This document shows, piece after piece, positions 8,735 to 18,532 of a stretch of DNA of 64,000 nucleotides. Each line of letters starts with the position of its first letter. Within the stretch, counting starts at the first letter, position 1. The stretch is taken from positions 81,717 through 145,716 of the forward strand of contig JANQQI010000023.1 of assembly GCA_028285085.1 (NCBI GenBank), given 5' to 3'. Below the pieces are notes generated by a model. That model was given only the letters and a program-made list of their open reading frames with translations, had not been told where the DNA came from and ran no database searches. Source of the DNA: Saprospiraceae bacterium. GTDB lineage: Bacteria > Bacteroidota > Bacteroidia > Chitinophagales > Saprospiraceae. The position numbers and the translations under genes were made by a program.

Positions 8735-9898
8735 TTATTTGTTTGGTTTAGAGTAACCGTAGGCATCACGAAAATGCTTGCTGATATAGTGATGAGGGAG
8801 CTCAGTAGCCCAGACCTCCTTCGTTTTTCCGCTTACTTTGTAGAATAAGGAAGGATTTGAAAAATGATAATTACGCGTGTGGCTTTGTTTATCTTTTTTA
8901 TCGAAAAGTTGATGAGATAATTCTTTTAAAGGAGATAGTGATTCCTCGGATCGATAAGTTGTGACCAGACATGTTTTATCCTTACCGTTTGTAATGGGAA
9001 TGATTTCGTACTGATCACCACCTACAATCTTTTTTAAATCGCTTTCCGCTTTTATTTTTAAGATTTTTCCCAGAGGGGCAGCTACAAAAATGAAATTGGA
9101 TATTTCTAATAGTACTTTTTTAAACTCTGGATGCCCTCGACCTTTTGCACATAAGGCAAGTTCATCAAAATTATTACCACCCAAGATCCAATTAGAAGTA
9201 AGGATCGTGATATTAAAATGACCTGCTTGGTTGGTTATTTCTTGAAAGCGTTTTCTCGTTTCATTAGGGTCTTCATCGGTGTTCGCCATATATTCACCGA
9301 GCGGATTACCACCAATGAGAATAAAATCATTTTCTTTAAATTTATGTCTACCATATCTGCTTTTGTGTAGTTCCGTGATACCTGCAATATTATTTGTGTA
9401 AAATTTTATTTTATCTCTGATTTCTTTATTAACCTTCATGTGTGGCAAAAAAGAAAAAAGTGGAGAAAGTGTAGAGCCAGAGTCAATGATGATATTAATT
9501 TGTGTGCAATTGTGGTTTGAATTAATTTCTTCTAATTTTTTAGGCAGGATTTTTTTTACGAGCCCTCTGGCTAGTCGAAATTTTTCTTGTGTAAAATGCC
9601 CGCGTCGACGATAATATTGGGAGTTGCGCCAAGTGCTGCCGTAAATTTCATAAAGTAAATTTTCGGTATTGAAAAGTTGATTAAAATAAATAATGACGAT
9701 GCCAACGAGGACTAAAAGCGTAGCGAGAATAAAGGTGAGTAGTAGGAGGTCAAATTGTTGTTCGCTATGGTCTTCACTAAAAAAGAAGTTTGCAAAATAA
9801 GTCCAGATGCTCGTTGCAGCTAAACTAGAAACTAAACCAATCACGAAAGACACTTTATTTTCTCTCGTGATGCGAAATACTTCGTTTAAAAAGTTCAT
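8735..9898 (-). CDS. Two-TM membrane protein with C-terminal DeoR-sensor/ISOCOT-like domain (tentative)
   Basis: Two hydrophobic helices, then INIIIDSGSTLSPLFSFLP, IKFYTNNIAGITEL, FILIGGNPLGEYM, NFDELALCAKGRGHPEFKKVLLEISNFIFVAAPLGKILK. Start trimmed to MNFLNEV. Confidence 0.6.
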   Translation of the reverse strand: MNFLNEVFRITRENKVSFVIGLVSSLAATSIWTYFANFFFSEDHSEQQFDLLLLTFILATLLVLVGIVIIYFNQLFNTENLLYEIYGSTWRNSQYYRRRGHFTQEKFRLARGLVKKILPKKLEEINSNHNCTQINIIIDSGSTLSPLFSFLPHMKVNKEIRDKIKFYTNNIAGITELHKSRYGRHKFKENDFILIGGNPLGEYMANTDEDPNETRKRFQEITNQAGHFNITILTSNWILGGNNFDELALCAKGRGHPEFKKVLLEISNFIFVAAPLGKILKIKAESDLKKIVGGDQYEIIPITNGKDKTCLVTTYRSEESLSPLKELSHQLFDKKDKQSHTRNYHFSNPSLFYKVSGKTKEVWATELPHHYISKHFRDAYGYSKPNK

Positions 9899-10063
9899 AT
9901 AAAATGCTTTTGTAATGAGTAGGCTGTCCAATAGCTGAAATCGTGCTATTGGTTTAAGCAATTTTATACAAACACTTCTCTCTGATTGGCGCTTGGGCCG
10001 AACGAAAATTTATGAAAGATACTGTTTTCTAGTTCAAATTGGTGATAATTACCAGCAAAATGC

Positions 10064-10747
10064 CTACTCGTCGAGCCACCACTCTGCATTTTCGATCCAC
10101 GCGGCGGGATAAGTACGATCCTTGCCTTGGCCATTAAAGATCTCCTTGAGAACGGCTTTTTTGTTGGCGCCCGGCACTAGGAAGTGAATGGAGCGGGCGG
10201 CATTGATGATGCGTCCGGTTAGGGTAATCCGCTGCTGTCCCGTTTCTGGGTGCGAAGCCACGGCGCAGGGACGCGGATGATGTAAAAGATCAATTTGGTG
10301 AGGAAAGATCGAGGCCGTATGACCGTCAGCGCCCATCCCCAGGATAATCATATCGAATATTGGCAGCCCTCCTTTGAGTGGCAGATGATCAATGAGTAGT
10401 TGGCCGTAACGCTGCGCTTCAATCATGGGAGGATCTTCTCCTCGCATGCGGTGGACATTTTCGGTGGGGATGTCGATGAATTGCAATAAGCGATCGTCCG
10501 TCATGCCGTAATTACTTTCTCCATCTGTGGGAGGCACACAACGTTCATCTCCCCAATACAAATGTACTTTTGACCAATCGATTGATTGAGCATATTGCTG
10601 GGCCAAGGCGTCAAAAAGCAATTTGGGTGTACTGCCACCGGATAAAGCGAGGTGAAATACTTCTACTGATGCAATCGCTTCGACCAGATATGCCGCAAAA
10701 GCTTCTGCTACGGCCGGAGGATTTGGAAAGGTGTGTTGTGTTCTCAT
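10064..10747 (-). CDS. pgl: 6-phosphogluconolactonase
   Basis: LALSGGSTPKLLFDALA, VHLYWGDERCVPPTDGESNYGM, ILGMGADGHTASIFP; directly downstream of zwf. Confidence 0.95.
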   Translation of the reverse strand: MRTQHTFPNPPAVAEAFAAYLVEAIASVEVFHLALSGGSTPKLLFDALAQQYAQSIDWSKVHLYWGDERCVPPTDGESNYGMTDDRLLQFIDIPTENVHRMRGEDPPMIEAQRYGQLLIDHLPLKGGLPIFDMIILGMGADGHTASIFPHQIDLLHHPRPCAVASHPETGQQRITLTGRIINAARSIHFLVPGANKKAVLKEIFNGQGKDRTYPAAWIENAEWWLDE

Positions 10748-12264
10748 TACAATTCAATAAAACTGCCATTAGTGGTTAATTCACTGCAGGGGTTACGCCA
10801 GGTCATCCGTTCTGAGCTGCTTAGCTTGGATACGACCATGGGCCCCCAACTACCGACCGGGTAGCCGTATACTTTGATGTCGGGCTTATTCTGCCAGGCA
10901 TCGAGAATCGGAGCGACAAAGCGCCAGGCTTCTTCTACTGAGTCACCTCTCGCGTAGAGGGTTGCATCACCTTTGATGACATCCAATAGGAGGCGCTCGT
11001 AGGCCGTTGGGACCTCAGTGTCTGTCAAGTCTGTGTAGTGGAAATCCATGCCGACATCTTTGACTTTAAATCCAGAGCCTGGAATTTTCATCCCAAATTT
11101 TAGTAGCAAGCCTTCATCCGGTTGGATACGAATGATCAGCTGATTATTATCGTTTTGCATCGTTTTTTCCTGTCGGAATAAGGTATGCGGTGGGTCTTTG
11201 AATGTGATGACAACCTCGGTTACCTTAGTCGGCAAGGCTTTCCCGGAACGTACATAAAATGGTACACCGGCCCATCGCCAGTTGTCAATGAAAAACTTGA
11301 GCGCAACGTAAGTTTCCGTCCGTGAATCGTGAGGTACGCCCTCTTCTTCCCGATACCCATTTATTTGGTGCTCCCCGATGATTGAACCAGTATATTGACC
11401 GCGAATCACAAATTGTGGGACATCCTCTTCTTTAATCGGGCGAATTGATTGTAAGACTTTTAGCTTTTCGTTGCGGATGGCCGAAGCATTGGCCGCAATC
11501 GGCGGCTCCATTGTCAAGTGAGCGATAATCTGCATCAGATGATTCTGGAACATATCTCGTAAGGCCCCGGATTTATCGTAATATCCACCACGACTCCCCA
11601 CTGTGAGGTTTTCGGCATTTGTGATCTGCACATGCTGGATATAATTCCGATTCCAAAGCGGTTCAAAAATACCGTTGGCGAAGCGCGTCACTAATAAGTT
11701 TTGCACAGTCTCTTTACCCAGATAATGATCAATGCGATAGATCTGATCTTCCGAAAAATACTGACGAAGGGAATGATTCAAAGCTACTGCTGTTTGCAGG
11801 TCATAGCCAAAGGGTTTTTCGATGACCAAACGCCGCCAGCCTTGATTGGATTGATTCAAGCCGTGAGCTGCAAGGCAAGATGGAATGATGGGGTAGAGAA
11901 ATGGGGGAGTAGACAGGTAAAAAATGTAGTTACTCTCCGTTTTGTACACCTCGTCCATTTCCGCCAACTTACTTTTCACTTTCGCGTAATCTTCCGATAC
12001 TGCGGTTTGTATAGCCAGATAGGACAGGCGTTGCGCAAACGCTTTTTGTCGCTCTGCATCACCATCTTTTAAATCAATAAATTCACTATCGTAGAACACC
12101 TTCTTCTGGAAGGCCTCATCCGAATAGTCGGAACGACTGACCCCAAGAACGGCAAAATTTTCCGGTAAGTATTTACCCAGATACAATTCGTAAAGGGCGG
12201 GAATGAGCTTTCGAACGGCTAAATCACCCGAAGCACCAAAAATTACAAAGATTACACCATCCAT
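10747..12264 (-). CDS. zwf: Glucose-6-phosphate 1-dehydrogenase
   Basis: VIFVIFGASGDLAVRKLIPALYELY, RLVIEKPFGYDLQTA, YRIDHYLGKETVQNLLVTRFAN; ORF extends to 12333 but MDGVIF is the likelier start. Confidence 0.96.
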   Translation of the reverse strand: MDGVIFVIFGASGDLAVRKLIPALYELYLGKYLPENFAVLGVSRSDYSDEAFQKKVFYDSEFIDLKDGDAERQKAFAQRLSYLAIQTAVSEDYAKVKSKLAEMDEVYKTESNYIFYLSTPPFLYPIIPSCLAAHGLNQSNQGWRRLVIEKPFGYDLQTAVALNHSLRQYFSEDQIYRIDHYLGKETVQNLLVTRFANGIFEPLWNRNYIQHVQITNAENLTVGSRGGYYDKSGALRDMFQNHLMQIIAHLTMEPPIAANASAIRNEKLKVLQSIRPIKEEDVPQFVIRGQYTGSIIGEHQINGYREEEGVPHDSRTETYVALKFFIDNWRWAGVPFYVRSGKALPTKVTEVVITFKDPPHTLFRQEKTMQNDNNQLIIRIQPDEGLLLKFGMKIPGSGFKVKDVGMDFHYTDLTDTEVPTAYERLLLDVIKGDATLYARGDSVEEAWRFVAPILDAWQNKPDIKVYGYPVGSWGPMVVSKLSSSERMTWRNPCSELTTNGSFIEL

Positions 12265-12435
12265 TGGCTGAGCTTTCGTCGAAGTTTTAGGATTGAAACC
12301 TATTAGCGGATGTCGAAAGGCCGACAAAGCCAAAGGCCCCCAAATCTAAAAATTTGTCACCAGAAAATAGGCGAAGTCCTTCGCATTTAAATTACATTTA
12401 TGCAATATTCTTTCAAAATACAACCAACTTAAATA

Positions 12436-13845
12436 ATGAGCGAACAATTGTACGATTTTGGTATGGTCGGGCTCGGGGTAATGGGCCGCAATTTTTTATT
12501 AAACGTCGCCGATAATGGCTATTCGATTATTGGCTTGGATACAGACAAAGGGCGGGCCGCAGCGATTGAGGCGGAGGCCGAAGGCAAACCAGCGAAAGGA
12601 ACAACGGATATGAAAACCTTTGTGGCAGCTTTGAAGACGCCACGTAAAATTATGCTATTGGTACCCGCCGGCAAGATTGTCGATGCGGTGATCAATAGTT
12701 TACTCGAATTTGTGGAGCCGGGAGATTTAATTATCGACGGGGGGAATTCCTTTTTTGTGGATACCGATCGCCGATTGGCACATTTAAAAGATAAGAAAAT
12801 TGATTTTCTGGGAGTGGGGGTATCCGGTGGTGCAAAAGGAGCGCGTTTCGGACCCAGCATCATGCCCGGTGGTACGAAAAGAGCCTATAATAAGGTGAGA
12901 AAAATCTTGGAGGCGGTCTCTGCAAAAGTGGGTGGAGAACCTTGCGTCGCCTACATGGGTAAAGGCTCGGCTGGTAACTACGTTAAGATGGTGCACAATG
13001 GCATTGAATACGCTATGATGCAACTCCTGGCTGAGAGCTACGATATTTTGAAGCATATTGGGCGTCTCAGCAATGCTGAGTTACACGCTGCTTTTGCGAA
13101 ATACAATCGCGGTCGTCTGAGATCATTTTTGGTTGAAATTACGGCGGCGATCTTCCAACAAGAGGATGAACTTGGCAAAGGGATGCTCATTGATAAGATC
13201 CTCGACAAAGCCAAGCAAAAAGGGACGGGTAAGTGGACTTCTCAAAATGCAATGGATTTTGGTATTCCTGTGCCAACTATCGATGCGGCGGTGACTATGC
13301 GTGGTATTTCGGCTTTGAAGTCCGAGCGCGAAGCAGCAGCAGAAGTTTTGAAAGTACGGACATCCAAAGCAAAGGTGGATAAAAACCAATTGGTTAAAAC
13401 CGTGGGGGATGCCTTATACTTTGCCTTTATCACAGCCTATGCACAGGGGCTTGCTTTGCTAGCTGATGCTTCCCGTGAGAAAAAATATGGCTTGGATATG
13501 GAGGCCATCGCCCGAATTTGGCGGGGCGGCTGCATTATTCGCGCAGCTTTGCTGGAAGATATCCGCCAAGCCTACTCCGCGCAGCCGGAACTACCAAACC
13601 TGATGGTTGACCCAGCCTTTGCCAAAAAGTTACGCAGTACCCAAGCTGCTACACGTGGGATGATTAAGCAAGCTATTGATGCAGGGATTCCAACTTTAGC
13701 CTTTTCAACTTCGTTGGCTTATTTTGATGCTTATCGTGATGGCCGCTTGCCGTTGAATTTGGTACAAGCGCAGCGCGATCATTTCGGTTCGCACACTTAC
13801 GAGCGAACGGATCGCGAAGGGATTTTCCATACGGAATGGAAGTAA
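12436..13845 (+). CDS. gnd: 6-phosphogluconate dehydrogenase, decarboxylating
   Basis: FGMVGLGVMGRNFLLNVADNGYS, LIIDGGNSFFVDTDRR, GVGVSGGAKGARFGPSIMPGG, YVKMVHNGIEYAMMQLLAESYD. Confidence 0.97.
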   Translation: MSEQLYDFGMVGLGVMGRNFLLNVADNGYSIIGLDTDKGRAAAIEAEAEGKPAKGTTDMKTFVAALKTPRKIMLLVPAGKIVDAVINSLLEFVEPGDLIIDGGNSFFVDTDRRLAHLKDKKIDFLGVGVSGGAKGARFGPSIMPGGTKRAYNKVRKILEAVSAKVGGEPCVAYMGKGSAGNYVKMVHNGIEYAMMQLLAESYDILKHIGRLSNAELHAAFAKYNRGRLRSFLVEITAAIFQQEDELGKGMLIDKILDKAKQKGTGKWTSQNAMDFGIPVPTIDAAVTMRGISALKSEREAAAEVLKVRTSKAKVDKNQLVKTVGDALYFAFITAYAQGLALLADASREKKYGLDMEAIARIWRGGCIIRAALLEDIRQAYSAQPELPNLMVDPAFAKKLRSTQAATRGMIKQAIDAGIPTLAFSTSLAYFDAYRDGRLPLNLVQAQRDHFGSHTYERTDREGIFHTEWK

Positions 13846-13869
13846 GGCTAGTTGTGATGCATTAATAGT

Positions 13870-14352
13870 ATGAAAAGCTATATTCAAAAAATCAGATCAA
13901 AGCTCGGCCGGGAGAAGTTTATTCATCCGGCCGCGCGCATTATTATTGAGAATGAACGGCAAGAGATATTAGTCCTCGAACGTACGGATAACGGCCAAAT
14001 CGGCCTCCCAGCCGGCGCCCTCGAAGAAGGAGAAACTATAGCAGCTTGTATCAAGCGTGAAGTGTGGGAAGAAACAGGCCTGGAGATTTCTGAATTGACG
14101 TTAATCGGTATTAGTTCTGATCCGAAGATCGAGTCCGTCACCTATCCTAATGGGGATCAAATCCAGTACTTCACCATCGAATTCTATACGAACCAATGGC
14201 AAGGCGAGCTCCAGGTTATTGATACTGAAGAGGTAAAACGAGCGGCATTTATGCCAAAGATTGAGGTGCTCACTCAACTACCACCGAATGAATTATCGGC
14301 TTTTGATAGTTTGCAGCATTATCGAGACCTAGGGCAGGTGCGCTTAGCGTGA
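13870..14352 (+). CDS. NUDIX hydrolase
   Basis: Nudix box GALEEGETIAACIKREVWEETGLEISEL. Confidence 0.92.
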   Translation: MKSYIQKIRSKLGREKFIHPAARIIIENERQEILVLERTDNGQIGLPAGALEEGETIAACIKREVWEETGLEISELTLIGISSDPKIESVTYPNGDQIQYFTIEFYTNQWQGELQVIDTEEVKRAAFMPKIEVLTQLPPNELSAFDSLQHYRDLGQVRLA

Positions 14353-14433
14353 AAGTTTAGCCCTAATCCTGTTGATTAAAGTTTGCAACTTTCACCAAAG
14401 ATGCCAAAGCAATCCTCTTAATTCCACCACATT

Positions 14434-16602
14434 TTACCCCAACTCCAACGGTATCTCTCGCAATCGTTTATTCGTCAAACGGAATACTGCATTCGCAATT
14501 GCAGCGCCGATAGGACCAAGTGGGGGTTCACCCACCGCGCCCGGTTTCTCATCATTTTCTAAGATAACCACATCAATTTCTTTTGGCGCATGCTTCATCA
14601 TGGCCATTCGATAAGGGCCATAAATAGTGGGTGTCAGTTGACCATCCTTAACGTCCATTTTCTCAAACAGTGTGGCGCTCAGTCCCATGATAATCGAGCC
14701 TTCGCACTGCGCGCGCACCTGATCGGGATTCACCGCGATACCGGGATCGATCACACAGGTGACCTTGTGGACTTTGATAGCACCATCTTCAATGGACACT
14801 TCCACCACGTGAGCACAGGGCGTATTGGCATCCGTAGAAGCGGCGAAGCCCATCGCACGGCCATCGACTACGCCATCTCGCCAGCCCGCCTTGTCGGCAG
14901 CGGCCTTAATGACCTCTCGGAGTCGGAATCCGCGCTTGTCATCCTGAATTTGGTCGAGGCGGAATTGTACGGGGTCTTTGCCCGCTTTGATGGCCAGTTC
15001 ATCCATGAAGCACTCAATAGCAAAGGTATTGGCTAGCAAGCCGAGGCTGCGCCAGAAACTGGTCGCAAAAGGGAGTTTTACTCGCCAAGATATCGCCCGG
15101 AAATTCGGAATCTTGCCGTATTGAATCATACCACCACGCCAAGCTCCAACGTCTGCACCAAGTAGCGTACTGGCAAATCCGGGGGTGATGGCCGAACCGA
15201 ACATGACATCACCACTAGATACATTGTGCTCGATCGCTTTGATCAGCCCGTCTTCGTTCAACTTAGCGCGCAATACATGATGTGTGGGCGGGCGGAAGGT
15301 ATCATTTTGAAATTCTTCCTTGCGATCAAAAAAGCATTTGACCGGTTTACCAACGGCTTTCGATAAGAGGGCTGCTTGAACAGCATTTGGCGTATGAAGG
15401 CGTCGACCGAAGCCACCTCCCAAATAAGTAGGTTGGATATTGACTTGCTCCGCGTCAAAACCTAAGCGTTTCGCTACTTCTTTGCGGGTAACATCCGGTA
15501 CCTGCGTTGAAAGAATCAGAGTCGCTTTGTCATTTTCTACGAATGCTACCGCGCCATTTGGTTCTATTTGCGCGTGGGCGCCAATGGGACTTTTGAATTC
15601 CGAGGTGATAATCTCAGATTCGTTATCAAGAATACGCTTTGCCTTCCCCGTTTTTTGAATCACGAAAGGTTTACCTTCGCCGACTTTGATCAAGGCTTCG
15701 ATATCTGCCGTTTGCCAATCTCGCTCTACAGCCCATTCTACCTTAAGTGCTCTTTTAGCATTTTCGGCGGCCATGCGGGAAGTCGCAACGACGCCTACAA
15801 AGTCTTTTTCTTTAACCACCTTGACCACATCGGGCATGCCTTCTGCTGCACTGATGTCCGCATCGACGTATTTCGCACCAATTTGGGTGGGACGCGCCAC
15901 GGCACCGTATAGCATGTCTGGCATATCTGCATCCATTCCGAAAATGGGGGCACCCAATACCTTATCTTCCAAATCTACTCGCGGGATAGGTTTCCCAACA
16001 AATTTATAGGACTTGATATCTTTCAATGGTGGCGTGTCGGGAATATCCCATTCTTTGACTTCCTTGACGACATCACCGTAGGTGAGTGATTTTCCATTGC
16101 CCGTAATAACGCCTTCGCTTACGCTCAAGCTCGCGACGTCAGTACCGATGATTTTTGCAGCTTCATTTTTAAGCATCTCCCGCATTGTGGCGGATAGCTC
16201 GCGCAGCGGTTGCCAAAGCCCGGAAACCGAGGTACTCCCTCCGGTTGCAAAAGGATCAACATTGCCCGAAGAAGTAGGAGCGTGAAGCACCTTCATTTGA
16301 TCGATTCGCAATTCCAGCTCATCCGCCGCGATTTGTGCCAAGCTCGTAAAGGTGCCTTGACCCATTTCTACTTTCGGACTATAGAGAATCACCTCGTTAT
16401 TAGCCGTGATCTCAAACCACATCGGCGGACTTGAAGTACTGCCCATATAGGGGGCATCGACGGTATTGGCATAATCCGCAAGCGTACGGCGCCAGATGGA
16501 GCGGGTGAAATAACCAGTTCCAACCAGTACACCAACACCAATGGCCGAGCGGACAAGAAATTTTCGTCGGGAGAAGCCTTTTTTCTTTATGTTTTTGCTC
16601 AT
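14434..16602 (-). CDS. Xanthine dehydrogenase-family molybdopterin-binding subunit (isoquinoline 1-oxidoreductase beta-like), Tat-exported
   Basis: Tat motif SRRKFLVRSAIG; KVEMGQGTFTSLAQIAADEL, PTYLGGGFGRRLHTPNAVQAALLSKAVGKPVK, GEPPLGPIGAAIANAVF. Confidence 0.94.
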   Translation of the reverse strand: MSKNIKKKGFSRRKFLVRSAIGVGVLVGTGYFTRSIWRRTLADYANTVDAPYMGSTSSPPMWFEITANNEVILYSPKVEMGQGTFTSLAQIAADELELRIDQMKVLHAPTSSGNVDPFATGGSTSVSGLWQPLRELSATMREMLKNEAAKIIGTDVASLSVSEGVITGNGKSLTYGDVVKEVKEWDIPDTPPLKDIKSYKFVGKPIPRVDLEDKVLGAPIFGMDADMPDMLYGAVARPTQIGAKYVDADISAAEGMPDVVKVVKEKDFVGVVATSRMAAENAKRALKVEWAVERDWQTADIEALIKVGEGKPFVIQKTGKAKRILDNESEIITSEFKSPIGAHAQIEPNGAVAFVENDKATLILSTQVPDVTRKEVAKRLGFDAEQVNIQPTYLGGGFGRRLHTPNAVQAALLSKAVGKPVKCFFDRKEEFQNDTFRPPTHHVLRAKLNEDGLIKAIEHNVSSGDVMFGSAITPGFASTLLGADVGAWRGGMIQYGKIPNFRAISWRVKLPFATSFWRSLGLLANTFAIECFMDELAIKAGKDPVQFRLDQIQDDKRGFRLREVIKAAADKAGWRDGVVDGRAMGFAASTDANTPCAHVVEVSIEDGAIKVHKVTCVIDPGIAVNPDQVRAQCEGSIIMGLSATLFEKMDVKDGQLTPTIYGPYRMAMMKHAPKEIDVVILENDEKPGAVGEPPLGPIGAAIANAVFRLTNKRLREIPLELG

Positions 16603-16613
16603 GATTCTTGCTT

Positions 16614-17081
16614 TTAGATGTTGGTATTTTTAATGGCGGCAGCTCGGTGGATAGCTTTTCGCATCCGATAATAAGTCGCACATCGGCAGATATTGACAAT
16701 GTTATCGTCAATATCTTGATCGGTAGGATTAGGAATTTTTTCCAGAAGTGCGGCAGTAGCCATCATAAATCCCGGTTGACAATAACCGCATTGCGGGACC
16801 ACTTCTTCGATCCAGGCTTGTTGCACCGGATGTAAATTATCGGCATCACCTAAGCCTTCGATGGTGGTAATGCTTTTACCTTCGGCATATTTTAAGGCAA
16901 AGGAACAGGAACGAACCGATTCGCCGTCGACGTGGATGGTACAGGCACCACAAGCCGCTTTACCGCAGCCAAACTTGGTTCCTTTAAGGTTGAGAACATC
17001 TCTGATTACCCAAAGCAGAGGTGTGTTTTCGTCGACGTCGACACTTTGGGGCTGTCCATTTAGAAGGAAGGAAATTGCCAT
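16614..17081 (-). CDS. (2Fe-2S)-binding protein (isoquinoline 1-oxidoreductase alpha-like)
   Basis: [64 protein letters not shown]. Confidence 0.95.
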   Translation of the reverse strand: MAISFLLNGQPQSVDVDENTPLLWVIRDVLNLKGTKFGCGKAACGACTIHVDGESVRSCSFALKYAEGKSITTIEGLGDADNLHPVQQAWIEEVVPQCGYCQPGFMMATAALLEKIPNPTDQDIDDNIVNICRCATYYRMRKAIHRAAAIKNTNI

Positions 17082-17119
17082 ATTTAGAAAGTTGGATGTT
17101 TTAAATAATTAAAATTGAT

Positions 17120-17743
17120 CTACTGCTCGGGGATCGGTGCACCGGCTGCGGCCCAAGCCTTGACCGCTTCGATATATTCATCAACGGGTACCGGTGGTTT
17201 TTCGCGAGGTGTCCCGCTCGCATCAATGCCAGGTTCCCAGGCCCAAAGGACGAGCTCATGCTCGGTCAAGTGCTTGACCGTTTCTTCGAGCGATCGGCCA
17301 CCGTTAATTTCGGGATCGAGGATAGATCGCGCAATTTCAACGCGAGACTTGCCTTCCCAAGCCATTTTGCTTGGTGCCAGGCTCCACTCCGGGGCGCCGG
17401 GCACACCGGAGTAGTTGTTGTTCTCGTGTTGGTGACAGCTCTCACAGCGCAAAGCTGGCAGGCCATGGTTATCGGCACCGCGTTGCACGCCGAAATTATG
17501 TAAGTGGCTATCTTCTCCCTGCCGTGGTCGATCCCCGGAGGGATGACAATTGACGCAGCGCTTATGCGTAAGTACAGCCATCATTTTATCAAAAGGGGAA
17601 TCTGCTATTGCTTCATTTTGAGAAACATTTTCAGTTGTGGTTTCGGCTGGCTCATTTTCATTGCTTGCAGTAGAAGCTAGACCAATGACGGCCACTACGA
17701 TGGCTAGAGAAAGGGCTGGAATTAGAAATCGGGTCTTTTTCAT
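17120..17743 (-). CDS. Periplasmic c-type cytochrome with two CxxCH motifs
   Basis: Signal/anchor helix plus CVNCH and CESCH; adjacent to the iorAB-like genes. Confidence 0.88.
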   Translation of the reverse strand: MKKTRFLIPALSLAIVVAVIGLASTASNENEPAETTTENVSQNEAIADSPFDKMMAVLTHKRCVNCHPSGDRPRQGEDSHLHNFGVQRGADNHGLPALRCESCHQHENNNYSGVPGAPEWSLAPSKMAWEGKSRVEIARSILDPEINGGRSLEETVKHLTEHELVLWAWEPGIDASGTPREKPPVPVDEYIEAVKAWAAAGAPIPEQ

Positions 17744-17749
17744 TGGTAT

Positions 17750-18271
17750 TTACAATTCGTATTTTTTTAATAATAGTGCTTGGAAGGGGATTTGGCTTTC
17801 TTTCCCTTTTTGGAGGGCTCCAATCCCTAGACTATCCAGGGTTTGTTCGAGCAGTTTTGCTTCGACTTCTGGTTGTTCATAGCCCAATTGCTGAAAGGCT
17901 TCGATCAGCTTATCAACCAGCGGTTTGGTCTTGTCGGGATTGAAATATTCTTTTTCCCACTTCAGCTTATACTGTAATCGCCAGAAGTCATACTCGCTTT
18001 CGGGCACGTTAAAAGGCATATTAATCGTTTTGCGGATCACCTCTCGTGGATCTGTTTCTTGGATAATGGTTTCAAAAAGCACCGCCAAACGCGTTTCGGC
18101 TTCTTGCATAATGGCATTTAGTAAGCCTTTTTTATTTTCAAAGTGTCGGAAAATCAATCCTTCGGAAACGCCCGCTTGCTTAGCAATTCTACTCGTAGAA
18201 ACGGCGTTGTAGCCATCGTTTGCAAAGAGCATTAATGCCGTTGCAATTAATCTTTCTTTTTTGTCTGTCAT
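17750..18271 (-). CDS. TetR-family transcriptional regulator
   Basis: KERLIATALMLFANDGYNAVSTSRIAKQAGVSEGLIFRHFENKKGLLNAIM. Confidence 0.93.
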   Translation of the reverse strand: MTDKKERLIATALMLFANDGYNAVSTSRIAKQAGVSEGLIFRHFENKKGLLNAIMQEAETRLAVLFETIIQETDPREVIRKTINMPFNVPESEYDFWRLQYKLKWEKEYFNPDKTKPLVDKLIEAFQQLGYEQPEVEAKLLEQTLDSLGIGALQKGKESQIPFQALLLKKYEL

Positions 18272-18532
18272 GGGGAAGTTGTTCCAGTCTTCGAGAATAA
18301 ATAGTGAGTAATCACTTCTAAATGTAGCAAAAGTTTTTACAATTTGAAAAGGGGAGGAGATAAAAAATTAAAAAAATACCTTTTGAGAAGTATTGTTTCA
18401 CTTCAAAACGTAATAATTAATGACCTCATTTTAGAATAATGGGATGGAATCGAAATCATATACTGACTTCATTTCAAATGAACTATTTTTATCAGATAAG
18501 AATTGAAAGTACCGACTAATGCATATGATAAA

